From JAHOYW01 sp963664605 (GTDB taxonomy: Bacteria > Verrucomicrobiota > Lentisphaeria > Victivallales > Victivallaceae), in the NCBI GenBank assembly GCA_963664605.1, contig OY761536.1, positions 62,001-126,000 of the forward strand: 64,000 bases of DNA, given 5' to 3'. Made by a program: the position numbers and the translations under genes. Below are positions 45,801-53,216 of this stretch, piece by piece. How positions within the stretch are numbered: position 1 is the stretch's first letter; every line of letters begins with the position of its first letter. The notes beneath the pieces were generated by a model, which saw nothing but the letters and a program-made list of their open reading frames with translations, was not told the DNA's origin and searched no databases.

Positions 45801-47162
45801 TGGCTTTTTAGTTATCGGATCAATAGCCTCAACACTGAGAGTATATGACCCATCGGGAAGATCTGCCATCGGGATTGCGACTTCTCGATCAAAATTGTCC
45901 AATCCAGGAATTCCAGGAGAAAACTGACACAAAACACTATTCCTGTAAATTTCCGTGTTATCTGCTTTTTTTACAGAAATTATATATCTGACTCCCGGCT
46001 GCCAGCGGGGGAATCCTTTTAGTTTGGACGCTTCTTTAAAAGCAGCTCCAAGCATCCTGACTTTCAATGCTTTTTTCTGAAGAGGATATCCGACAATCGC
46101 ACAATCGGCAAATCCCCAGTCCCTGAGCCCAAAACGATCACGGCGACGATGCATCCAGTCAAAAAAATCTGTTCTTGCCAGCGTATATCCGCCAAATTTT
46201 TCCATATGAGCTAAAGGCATAGCTTTTTTCAAAAACTCTCTGACTCTTTTTTGTTCAGCAGGATTTTTGATAACCCCTAATGATACTTTTTGCGGATCAG
46301 TATTTTTGGAGAATGGATAATAGGTGAATCTGGCTTCAATACTTTTCCCCGGGGCAGTTATTTGCATAGAAGGATATGGCTCCACGGTGAGAGCTCCGCT
46401 CATGGACTTTCCTCTTTTATACTGAGTCCAGGTCATAAGTAAAGGAATATTCTCTTTTTCATAAGTTCCGAAAACACCATCTCCGCTTTTGAAGTCAGCA
46501 ATCAACCAGCAGCCATCCACCGTTTTAAGCCAATGATCCCAGCCCCAGGCAATCCTGATCTTCCTGACCTGGCTATTTTGATCTGGAACCATCATGCATC
46601 CGCTTTTACCATAAGTATCTTTTGATGCAAACATGCGCGGGTGCCAACGCAGCCAAAGGGGACGTTCTTTCCCGCTTATATTAGTAATTTTTATTTTTAC
46701 GCTGAGTTCCGGGGAATCGGGCTTTAAAGTCATCACTCGTTCCACTTTTTGTTCTTTAGTATGACCGACAACCTTTATTGATTTTGCGCCATTTGCTATA
46801 TCCAGGAATTCGACTTTAAACGGCTGGCTGTAAATAAAATCCTTTTTTGACTGCTGAATATCATCTGCAAACCATTCAACCCAGCCCCAGCCTGTTTTCT
46901 TAATATCATTTGTCTTGTACACTTGTCCAGCTACATGGTCAGTGCCAGTTGCTTTGTTTACAAACTCAACAACCGCTCCTCCCGGGTCGTCAATCACAGC
47001 AAGCCGCACTTTACTGTTTTCCAAATACCAGCGCTTCTGGCTAATAGTTGATTTGTTCACTTTAATATCAACATCTTTTACGTATGTCTTTACTTTATCT
47101 GCATATGAGTTCAACGAAAACAATATAAGTAAAGCCGGGATTATTCTTTTTTTAGCTAACAT
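42816..47162 (-). CDS. Very large secreted PcRGLX/YetA-like (PL26-type) protein
   Basis: About 1448 residues from the ATG at 47162 (AGGA six bases ahead; a GTG at 47165 is less likely). Signal peptide ends near LNSYADK. A galactose-mutarotase-like beta-sandwich (about 35-310) is followed by a linker domain (about 400-480), the PcRGLX/YetA start (NNFPVRLGVPFPKGTF, SLKWLQVDFQASC), a second sandwich and an alpha barrel (GHWNYGTLHNVYRTPMYQWL, AAQGMSRRHHRTPWLGNADY). The C-terminus has a weaker version of the module (GIIIKEDKDESFKIFISGN). It is the first gene of the eleven-gene operon. Rhamnogalacturonan or a similar acidic polymer is the likely target, by family. Confidence 0.83.
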   Translation of the reverse strand: MLAKKRIIPALLILFSLNSYADKVKTYVKDVDIKVNKSTISQKRWYLENSKVRLAVIDDPGGAVVEFVNKATGTDHVAGQVYKTNDIKKTGWGWVEWFADDIQQSKKDFIYSQPFKVEFLDIANGAKSIKVVGHTKEQKVERVMTLKPDSPELSVKIKITNISGKERPLWLRWHPRMFASKDTYGKSGCMMVPDQNSQVRKIRIAWGWDHWLKTVDGCWLIADFKSGDGVFGTYEKENIPLLMTWTQYKRGKSMSGALTVEPYPSMQITAPGKSIEARFTYYPFSKNTDPQKVSLGVIKNPAEQKRVREFLKKAMPLAHMEKFGGYTLARTDFFDWMHRRRDRFGLRDWGFADCAIVGYPLQKKALKVRMLGAAFKEASKLKGFPRWQPGVRYIISVKKADNTEIYRNSVLCQFSPGIPGLDNFDREVAIPMADLPDGSYTLSVEAIDPITKKPFHKHQRALEVIGNHLKKASEEFRKNFKDCKNDRKFVKALFRLDAVEMKNGRMLIPIGVEDASGCSRNNFPVRLGVPFPKGTFQPDVRLRLFSPDGKEVNAQFRVMNIWPDKSLKWLQVDFQASCPSNSYSFYKLEINKNKKDEQSKDELIKNTPEGLRINTGPMLVVIDKRSDLPVCNVYIDQNKNGKFEATEKMTSGSLFKDIWWQNQKGERAFMRLNGKKSGIFKPGVSIEENGPLAAVVKIQGWYKGKDKNPAYGELRIQFFKNKAYLKVFHQVTFAGNPWVDELSSYGLGISLKPELFKYFEFDIDGKPVSSSGNSVLLQKTPGIVSLSNNKKIIAKGSRSNGAVMLKGTKNNFLFYHLNFWQMFPKKITADPSKGNIVIAYWPEDAGIHSFAPDEEYWIPSSSSPEACGTGASRTDEMIFDFSGLVKITEAPGFYGEPVVACTPPKWVQETAALGKLQAYDPEKIDDIEDFMSEYIDFHNRHRGLFKFYGHWNYGTLHNVYRTPMYQWLLAGRYANIGNEEDIVRAPWLLYFRSGDRKYLKFAELWTRHLMEIQSIRWHNLFPAAQGMSRRHHRTPWLGNADYGHTMLCQYLEYYHATGYRPAWEMAKMTAEAMKRTYKGVWRYLSNPIVGNMRMYLETGEEHYKKTADRIWKELCYPAKNEWWGASHGSRMVRWYAPYNEQCMKAWKEWIKKGAPVKGGVYKYGLRNIDSLAEMSKMTNDPWYAHMARVNYDKGRAHSTGLIHGVNPVLRGMVPYVMNTQQYMGLCRTLAIGKDEIEKSRKLFPAGFYHLGYVKGIIIKEDKDESFKIFISGNTKQSFKIISPDGKPADIDVKEIFNSNEGRKSVKLFEIIVKKDNKAGIYLIKPLNLDYFGCSLKNAAIIVGSRLKGSGDALYVKSNDLGAPEMKIIMNGSPGCSLELFTLGGKRLFSKSMLRPSEDAVGVVIDRKIPVDTILRLGDRTGIVVTGVKTIPLYLNRNGIFNIPGKYLK

Positions 47163-47190
47163 CACACTTCCTTTATGTAGATTTTCTTAA

Positions 47191-47211
47191 TTGTTTATAC
47201 CAATTATACAA
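47191..47211 (-). promoter_or_regulatory. HutC-like operator over the operon promoter
   Basis: TTGTTTATACCAA (47191-47203) contains GT-N-TA-N-AC, the HutC/GntR-type core, and TATACAA follows at 47205-47211. On the minus strand the segment gives TATAAT and TGGTATAAA boxes suitable as -10 elements for the large operon; no convincing -35 was found. It is a likely target of the regulator encoded at 47380 (inference). Confidence 0.45.
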
Positions 47212-47343
47212 TAGTTCCAATTTTCAAAAAAGTCAATGCCCATTACGGAATAATCCATTTTTTTTAAATTTTTTAAGGTGAACAACAAAAAAACAACAAA
47301 AAATAAAACTTTAAAACTTGCTTTTTTGCTTCAATAAGCGTAT

Positions 47344-47360
47344 TATAATTATCTAGACAA
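47344..47360 (+). promoter_or_regulatory. -10 box and palindromic operator of the second GntR regulator
   Basis: TATAAT (47344-47349) is followed immediately by TTATCTAGACAA (47349-47360), a near-perfect palindrome resembling the GT-N-TA-N-AC core. No clear -35 at the right distance was seen. Overlap with the expected transcription start fits autorepression. Confidence 0.5.
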
Positions 47361-47379
47361 TTAAATAAAATAGAACAAA

Positions 47380-48849
47380 ATGAAAAAAGCCAAGTACATA
47401 TTAATACAGGAAGAGCTGGAAAAACGTATTTTAAACAATGTTTATCCCAGCGGAGGCAGAATGCCTACAGAAATCACCCTGGCAAAAGAGTTTGGAGTAA
47501 ACCGCCATACTTTACGCCGGGCAATGAACTACCTCGAAGAACTCAAATACATAAAGCGCAGCCCGCGAATTGGCAGTATTGTTGTTTATGGGCAAGAGCT
47601 GCACGCCAGCCATAAGGCAGTAAGATTAAATTTTCGTTTTATGGCAAATCGCGGTCCCGTTATCAGCAGTTATTATTTAAACAGGAAAAGAGTTTTCGAA
47701 GAAATTGCAGCTAATTTCAACGCTGAGTATCCATGGATAAAGGTCAATATTGATCCAATCTTATCAGTCAGCAATTCTTTAACTTCCTGCAAACCTGAGT
47801 TATACAAAGGGAATGGGCCTTCTGTAGTTTATTTGTTTTATTACGGAGATGATTCCAGACTGGGAAAACTTCTGCCGCTTGAAGATTTTTCTGATATATC
47901 AGATATTTCTGCCCAGATTGAAGGCAGGCTTCTTCATAGAACCAAAGATCCGCAAGGAAGATACAGAATTCATGCAATCCCGGTTCAAACCGCAAGCTGG
48001 ATGATGATTGTAAACATGTCACTATTTAAAAGCCTTGGTTTTACTGAGGAAGATTTGCCGAAAACATGGGATAACTTTCTTGATATTTGCCGGGAAATAT
48101 CAGAAAAGTTTAAATCTCAGGGGATATACCCTCTTGAAAAAGAGCTTTTCTACGGACCGCAATCAGTAACACGCTATTTACCGTATATTTATATGGCGGG
48201 GAACGGCAAAAGCATTATAGAGAAAAATGAACGGATTAATATTAATACTCCGGGCTGTATAGAATTTTTACACTGGCTGAAGAAAGTTTATAAATATGCC
48301 GGCATGGCTGCGGATCTCTCCCAAGGGGATCTCTTTCATAAATCAAAAGCGGTATTCAGGCTTTCTGCAGCAGAGCTTTCCCCCACAGAAGACCACAGGC
48401 CGATTCCGTTTCCAGTTTGTTCCACCAGCCAGAAGACCTGTACAGTTATTCATGGCGGATTTGTAGGAATTGCCGCGGATGGCGTAAAAAACAGTTCTGA
48501 GAAAGATGCCGCGTGGCTTTTTATAAAATATCTTATTTCACAAGATGTTCAGAATAAACTGTGTAAAGATTTAAATATTATCCCATCAAGAACCGATATG
48601 TATTCAGAGATAAATGCCTCCGGGCGCTTTACTGCGGATATATATGATTATGCGCTACGGTACGGCATGCCCACCTTTGATATTTCCAGGAATGACGACT
48701 TTCATACTACAATTCAAAACTCCTTTATGCGTGCCATATCCGGCAAATGCAGCATTGAAGAAGCCCTGAGAGAAGCACAAAACCTGCTTGACGTTTACTT
48801 ATCTGATAATATTCCCGCGGGTTCAAATCAGTTTTTCGAATTTATCTAA
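47380..48849 (+). CDS. GntR-type regulator fused to a solute-binding-protein-like domain, second copy
   Basis: 489 residues, same architecture as the regulator at 3836. GntR winged helix at about 1-75 (YILIQEELEKRILNNVYPSG, AKEFGVNRHTLRRAMNYLEE, RSPRIGSIVVYG). The remainder is solute-binding-like (VFEEIAANFNAEYPWIKVNI, WMMIVNMSLFKSLGFTEED, DAAWLFIKYLISQDVQNKL) without a signal peptide. It is divergent from the eleven-gene operon and convergent with the propeller gene that shares the operon's C-terminal module, so it is the obvious local regulator. Ribosome site is weak. Confidence 0.85.
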   Translation: MKKAKYILIQEELEKRILNNVYPSGGRMPTEITLAKEFGVNRHTLRRAMNYLEELKYIKRSPRIGSIVVYGQELHASHKAVRLNFRFMANRGPVISSYYLNRKRVFEEIAANFNAEYPWIKVNIDPILSVSNSLTSCKPELYKGNGPSVVYLFYYGDDSRLGKLLPLEDFSDISDISAQIEGRLLHRTKDPQGRYRIHAIPVQTASWMMIVNMSLFKSLGFTEEDLPKTWDNFLDICREISEKFKSQGIYPLEKELFYGPQSVTRYLPYIYMAGNGKSIIEKNERININTPGCIEFLHWLKKVYKYAGMAADLSQGDLFHKSKAVFRLSAAELSPTEDHRPIPFPVCSTSQKTCTVIHGGFVGIAADGVKNSSEKDAAWLFIKYLISQDVQNKLCKDLNIIPSRTDMYSEINASGRFTADIYDYALRYGMPTFDISRNDDFHTTIQNSFMRAISGKCSIEEALREAQNLLDVYLSDNIPAGSNQFFEFI

Positions 48850-48870
48850 AAACAATATCTTGAATACTAA

Positions 48871-48906
48871 AACTGGCATTGCCCATTTCCATGAGCAATG
48901 CCAGTT
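48871..48906. terminator. Bidirectional hairpin between convergent genes
   Basis: AACTGGCATTGC (48871-48882) pairs perfectly with GCAATGCCAGTT (48895-48906); CAT/ATG inside the loop can extend the stem. A-rich sequence before and TTTGTTTA after give short T-runs on both strands. It lies between the stop of the GntR gene (48849) and that of the propeller gene (48934). Confidence 0.75.
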
Positions 48907-48933
48907 TGTTTATCAAGCTTTAAAAGCTTTTTA

Positions 48934-51762
48934 TTACAATGGAGGCAGCATAGTTAATTTGTCCTCATCTGGCAAAAACCATTCATCTTCGTAAAACGAG
49001 AAAGGAGTAGTGTCACCAAATGAAATATATCTTGCCGGAGAGGTAAGAATAGCTCCAGTCAGCGGAATTGTTACTGTCACGGGAGCGTCATATGTGGAAG
49101 CTCCAAGGACGTTACCACTAATGTCAGTGATTACCACAGTTGATTTGTGCCCGCTGGCTGTAACCTGATATGCAGGGTCACCATTTGAACCAAGAAAGCG
49201 ACTGGAACCTTGAAGCTGACTGATCCACACGGCGGCATACACTTCATTGGGAAGCGACGTTAAAGGCGGGTACAACATATCTTTACCATCTGAAGTTTTC
49301 AAGAAAACCACATACTGCCCGGTCTGCCCGTCAGCCGGCACGGGAATCCTGTAATCCTTATACTCCTGCGGCGGAAGCAACTGCGAAACAACAAGCTGTC
49401 CATTCGGTGCAACAACGCGCACTTGAGCATTAGTGGATGTTATCGTGCCATCAATTCTAATATTGAACTCATGATCAGCATCTTCTCTTGTTATACAACG
49501 CAGATAGCCACTCATTCCCCAGTACCCAACCGGAATGAAGTTTTCTGCTGGCGGTGACGGCAGAATATTCTCAATCTTCCTGACAGTATCAATACTTGCA
49601 ATAAACAAGTCAGTACCACTTGCGATTATATCACCCCTGAATGCGTTGCCAAGCGGAGTCACATTACCGTTCAGGTCGATTTTACATAAAGTGTTGGAAT
49701 TCATAAAAACATACACATTGCCGTCATGCAGTTTATGCATCCCAATTTTTATATCCAAATTATACCCTTTGTAGGTTTCAGTTGTCGTCATTATCCTTTT
49801 ACGAAAAACAACTGCACCAGTATTAATGTTCACTTTGTAGATAAAAGTTTCGGTCGGGTAATTTGTGGTGATTCCCATTATATGCTCATCATCAACCGCG
49901 GTTATATATCCCGTGTGTTCCGATTCCGGAACCGCGTCTATTGTGCTTATGAGAGTATCAGTAACTGTATCCCATACCATTATTTTTCCACTGGTCGGAG
50001 TAGGCAGTTCCAAAAGATCATCCGGGACAGTTTCAGTAGATATTATTAATTTAGTACCTATCGTTTCCAGATCGCGAATTCTGTATGTTCTGAATGGCTG
50101 CCATGTCCCGTCTGCCTGCCCTGTTGCAGGGTCATACCAGGCAAGACCGCCACGATCGCCTTCACGTATCCAGTTGCCGCCGATATAAACCTTATTGTTA
50201 GCTACCGCAATTGCATACGATTTTTTAGCGCCAGACTCCGAACTCAACTGTCCAATAAATCTGGGATTATGGGAAGGATCATCATAATCAGGAGGTAAAT
50301 CGCGAGGATCATCTCCTGTTCCCAGATTTTGCGTCCAGGGCAAAGCGGGATCATATTCATAAAGCGGACTGCCTGCATATCCGGTAAAATAAAGTCTCCC
50401 ATTGGGATGTTGAATCATATCATAAGGGCTTATATTAGGTAATTGCCCAAGGTGCTGGCCGGTATTGGTATCGGGATCAAACAAAGCGTATCCGGAATAG
50501 TTGTCGCCAAGGACAAATAGCTTATCATTTCCGAGCATGTACATATTATTAATATATTGCGGATAAACGGGTACCGTAAAATCAAAACGTTCCCAGCCGT
50601 CATCCTGAGGAGTAGCCCCGCCAGTCAATGAAGAATCCGCCGCCCTTCTAAACCAAACCGTATTGTCGGCACCACCTGTTTCCGCAGAAGAAAAGTCTAC
50701 TTCAGGCAGAGCAGGGAAATATTCATTTTCCTTGGTTTCATCAAAACAGAATGTTGTTCCAGCCCCAAACGGATCAACTATTGTTTCAGGATTGGAAGCC
50801 GAACTTCCCAATACTCCGTTCTGTACAACGTAATACCCATTAGCATAGCCTCCCTCTAAACCTGACCCATACACGACTACCCCGTAACGTCCCTGATACA
50901 CGGATATTCCGCCTGAACCGGGAGCTGTTGTCAGTAGTGTTGTCTGCTGGCCGTCAGATTTACGAACCGCAATCAATTGCCATTGGTATTTTCCTGCGGC
51001 AACATAAATATGAGTAGCGTCACCACCGACAGAGTATCCATAAGCCACGGCAAGATATTGACTGTAATCAATAGATCCTATTTTTCCATATTCGGTAAAT
51101 TCAAGGGTCTGAGGATTAATAGTCGCACATGTAGGGTAGCTTGTCCCGTCGCCATTCTCATAAGTTCCCGCACACACAATCATATTATCTGTCCCCAGCT
51201 CCATAGGATGTGTAAGTCCTTGAAAATGACTGGGAATAGTTACAGCATTAAAACTCCATGCCCCGGAAACCGGATCGTAAGCATGAACACGTTGAATAAT
51301 ACCAGGATGCGCAAGAACATTAACAAAAAGCTTGCCATTGGCAACAACGCTGGTATGCTGATGCCAGGATTCTCCCGCAGTTGAATGGTCCTGTATGTTA
51401 ACATTTCCTGTTTTTGTGTTTATAGTAACAACTCGCTGCTCCCACCAGTAAGCACGGCGGTAACCTCTAACCAGATGCCAGTTTTGCCCATCCGGGTCAG
51501 GAACCATGGTATCCAGATAATCTCCAGCCATATTATCCCAAGCCGGGGTATCATATTCTGTAGTTTGGACCGGGGAATCATACGATTGCACGGTTAAGTC
51601 CTGCACATTAAAATCCACACTAATCGTTTCTGTTTGCACTGCAACTGCATCCTGAATGAGCAAAGGCACGAAAATCAATAAGCTAAGTCGCAGAAGAATT
51701 TGCACACATTTTAGTCTGCTGCGTAAGAGTCCTCCCAAAACATTCTCTGTTGTCTTCAACAT
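48934..51762 (-). CDS. Secreted beta-propeller protein with C-terminal ED-module
   Basis: 942 residues. Long basic N-terminus and hydrophobic core (about 20-42) form a signal peptide, cleaved near DAVAVQ. Residues about 60-750 consist of repeated beta-propeller-like blades of PQQ/Kelch/YVTN style (LFVNVLAHPGIIQRVHAYDP, KVYIGGNWIREGDRGGLAWY, KIMVWDTVTDTLISTID). The last ~180 residues are the module of the PL26-like operon: RCITREDADHEFNIRIDG, VPADGQTGQYVVFL, PPLTSLPNEVY, EWFLPDEDK. Several polysaccharide lyases are propellers (PL22, PL24, PL25 and others), so it may be an unrecognised lyase or a binding protein. AGAGG lies eight bases ahead of the ATG. Confidence 0.8.
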   Translation of the reverse strand: MLKTTENVLGGLLRSRLKCVQILLRLSLLIFVPLLIQDAVAVQTETISVDFNVQDLTVQSYDSPVQTTEYDTPAWDNMAGDYLDTMVPDPDGQNWHLVRGYRRAYWWEQRVVTINTKTGNVNIQDHSTAGESWHQHTSVVANGKLFVNVLAHPGIIQRVHAYDPVSGAWSFNAVTIPSHFQGLTHPMELGTDNMIVCAGTYENGDGTSYPTCATINPQTLEFTEYGKIGSIDYSQYLAVAYGYSVGGDATHIYVAAGKYQWQLIAVRKSDGQQTTLLTTAPGSGGISVYQGRYGVVVYGSGLEGGYANGYYVVQNGVLGSSASNPETIVDPFGAGTTFCFDETKENEYFPALPEVDFSSAETGGADNTVWFRRAADSSLTGGATPQDDGWERFDFTVPVYPQYINNMYMLGNDKLFVLGDNYSGYALFDPDTNTGQHLGQLPNISPYDMIQHPNGRLYFTGYAGSPLYEYDPALPWTQNLGTGDDPRDLPPDYDDPSHNPRFIGQLSSESGAKKSYAIAVANNKVYIGGNWIREGDRGGLAWYDPATGQADGTWQPFRTYRIRDLETIGTKLIISTETVPDDLLELPTPTSGKIMVWDTVTDTLISTIDAVPESEHTGYITAVDDEHIMGITTNYPTETFIYKVNINTGAVVFRKRIMTTTETYKGYNLDIKIGMHKLHDGNVYVFMNSNTLCKIDLNGNVTPLGNAFRGDIIASGTDLFIASIDTVRKIENILPSPPAENFIPVGYWGMSGYLRCITREDADHEFNIRIDGTITSTNAQVRVVAPNGQLVVSQLLPPQEYKDYRIPVPADGQTGQYVVFLKTSDGKDMLYPPLTSLPNEVYAAVWISQLQGSSRFLGSNGDPAYQVTASGHKSTVVITDISGNVLGASTYDAPVTVTIPLTGAILTSPARYISFGDTTPFSFYEDEWFLPDEDKLTMLPPL

Positions 51763-51834
51763 ATCAACTACCTCTTTTTACTTTTGTTTTTAAAAGCGAC
51801 GTCGTTCATAGTCTTTTTAGTTTATCCCTGGCAG

Positions 51835-51843
51835 CACCTCCTT
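51835..51843 (-). promoter_or_regulatory. Orphan Shine-Dalgarno sequence in a long leader
   Basis: AAGGAGGTG on the minus strand matches the anti-SD almost perfectly, but no start codon follows at a useful distance. A 13-codon frame (MNDVAFKNKSKKR, ATG near 51809) lies between it and the real SD of the propeller gene and ends inside that SD. It may be a leader peptide, a ribosome standby site or chance. Confidence 0.35.
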
Positions 51844-51867
51844 ATTTTAAAGTTAATCTTCAAACCA

Positions 51868-52027
51868 TATATACAATTATATTAATCTATACATTATAGA
51901 ATAATGCAAAACTACAAAAACGCAACAAGCATTTTAAAAAAAATACTATTTTCTTGATATAAAACACTAATATTCTAGCTTTTCCTATAACAAGCCGATA
52001 TCACTTTACATTTTTGTCTATACAATT
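51868..52027 (-). promoter_or_regulatory. HutC-like sites upstream of the propeller gene
   Basis: TTGTCTATACAA (52014-52025) is a near-perfect palindrome with the GT-N-TA-N-AC core. Two related sites, ATATATACAATT (about 51867-51878) and AATCTATACATT (51884-51895), lie closer to the gene and overlap minus-strand TATAAT boxes. They resemble those at 47191 and 47349, suggesting that the regulator encoded at 47380 also controls the propeller gene. The 51763-52194 gap holds no other gene. Confidence 0.45.
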
Positions 52028-52194
52028 TTTTCTAAATAAAAAACCTATATAAAAGAGTTTTGTTCGGGAAAAATTCATAAACAGAGAACATTTTATGCCG
52101 TTTAAGAATTTGAAGAAATGAAAAACGATAGCTTTATTTCAATTTTACCATTTAATAAATATGAAGTAACAAAAGAAACTTTTTAGGAGGAAAT

Positions 52195-52244
52195 TGGTAG
52201 CGGGGGCAGGAATCGAACCTGCGACCTTCAGGTTATGAACCTAA
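52195..52244 (-). pseudogene. 3' half of a tRNA-Met (CAT) gene, truncated
   Basis: On the minus strand the segment reads from the anticodon arm (stem TTAGG, loop TTCATAA, stem CCTGA) through variable AAGGTC and a perfect T-arm (GCAGG, TTCGAAT, CCTGC) to the acceptor 3' strand CCCCGCT, discriminator A and an encoded CCA. The D-arm and 5' acceptor strand are absent. The sequence most resembles initiator tRNA-Met. Such 3' halves are left where integrative elements recombine into tRNA genes (attL/attR). Confidence 0.85.
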
Positions 52245-52292
52245 TGGTTTTAAATATAAAATAAAAAATTTTGGTAGTTTATTGGTAGTTTA

Positions 52293-52832
52293 AACAAAGC
52301 TCACATTAAGTATCTTGAAGCTCAATTGTATGCCATAGCTCTGGAGAATAAAAGTTGCACTATTAAAAATACTCAGGTACCACGGAAAGTTATATTAAGC
52401 GCCTAGGATGAAGCTTACGCAGACAGCTTTCTTGCAGACATGCTACTGACTTTCCCATTAATTGGCTTATCTGTATTCGAAAAGGTCAAAAAGCCGGTCA
52501 AGAAAAATAAGTTATTATACATCAAGGCCAAAGGAATAGAAGCAAAAGGCTATGAATCTTCAAGTGGCTTCGTTGTCTGTGAAGGATCGCAAGCCTGTAC
52601 AAATGAAACGAGTTCTATAGATAATTATTTATCCAATATGCGCGATGATTTAATGAACCAGAATGTCTTACTCAAAGAAAACGAACATTATGTTTTCTCG
52701 CAGGATTATACTTTTAATTCCCCATCAACCGCTGCCGGAGTAGTTCAAGGACGAGCTGCTAATGGTCGCGTCGACTGGAAAGACAAATTCGGCAAATCTC
52801 TAAAACAACTTCAAGAAGAAACTGCAAAATAA
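52293..52832 (+). pseudogene. GIY-YIG/DUF4357 nuclease-like gene, 5'-truncated with an in-frame stop
   Basis: The frame begins NKAHIKYLEAQLYAIALENK, runs to TAG at 52404-52406, then continues in the same frame DEAYADSFLADMLLTFPLIG and LLYIKAKGIEAKGYESSSGF, ending with the DUF4357 signature YVFSQDYTFNSPSTAAG, VVQGRAANGRVDWKDKFGKS. This is the C-terminal two-thirds of GIY-YIG proteins that carry DUF4357, but the N-terminal nuclease domain and any start are missing. An open part from ATG 52440 could give 130 residues but has no good ribosome site. It stands beside the truncated tRNA and is probably cargo of the lost element. Confidence 0.8.
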
Positions 52833-53216
52833 AGTATAGGAGTTCGCCGCATGTCACACGACCTTTTCGAGCTTAAAAAAACTACCGACAGAAAAATGTT
52901 AAAATGACTATGTGAAGCAGTCATCTAATGAAGAGTAAGTACTAACAGCATTTAAAAATACTGACATCTGGCCCAAATCTATATTCCTGATTCAACTGGC
53001 AAAAAATGCAAATTCACGTGTCATCGGATGACACCTGCCAAACTATTTATACAAACCTCTGTATTATAAAATCCATATCCCTGTCCGTCTTAACTATCTC
53101 CCTGAACACAAACGAAGATTACGGCTATATCAGGAACTGAGGGCGCGCGCATGTTGTATTTAAAGTTAGAAAAATATTATTGCAAAACCCGTAAATATAC
53201 TGTAAGAAAATTCTGG
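52833..53216. other. Intergenic region with a 17-nt palindrome
   Basis: No convincing gene. A 17-codon frame after AGGAG (ATG 52851, MSHDLFELKK) is too short to call. GTGTCATC-G-GATGACAC (53018-53034) is a perfect palindrome and may be a protein-binding site. A protein-like frame at about 53036-53160 (YKIHIPVRLNYLPEHK) has no start. The region looks like debris next to the tRNA scar. Confidence 0.35.

Noticed and set aside
53036..53160. Possible Mfd C-terminal fragment (HIPVRLNYLPEHKRRLRLYQ)
   Set aside because: The resemblance to the TRCF C-terminal region is short, lacks the usual second half of the motif and has no start; it could be chance.
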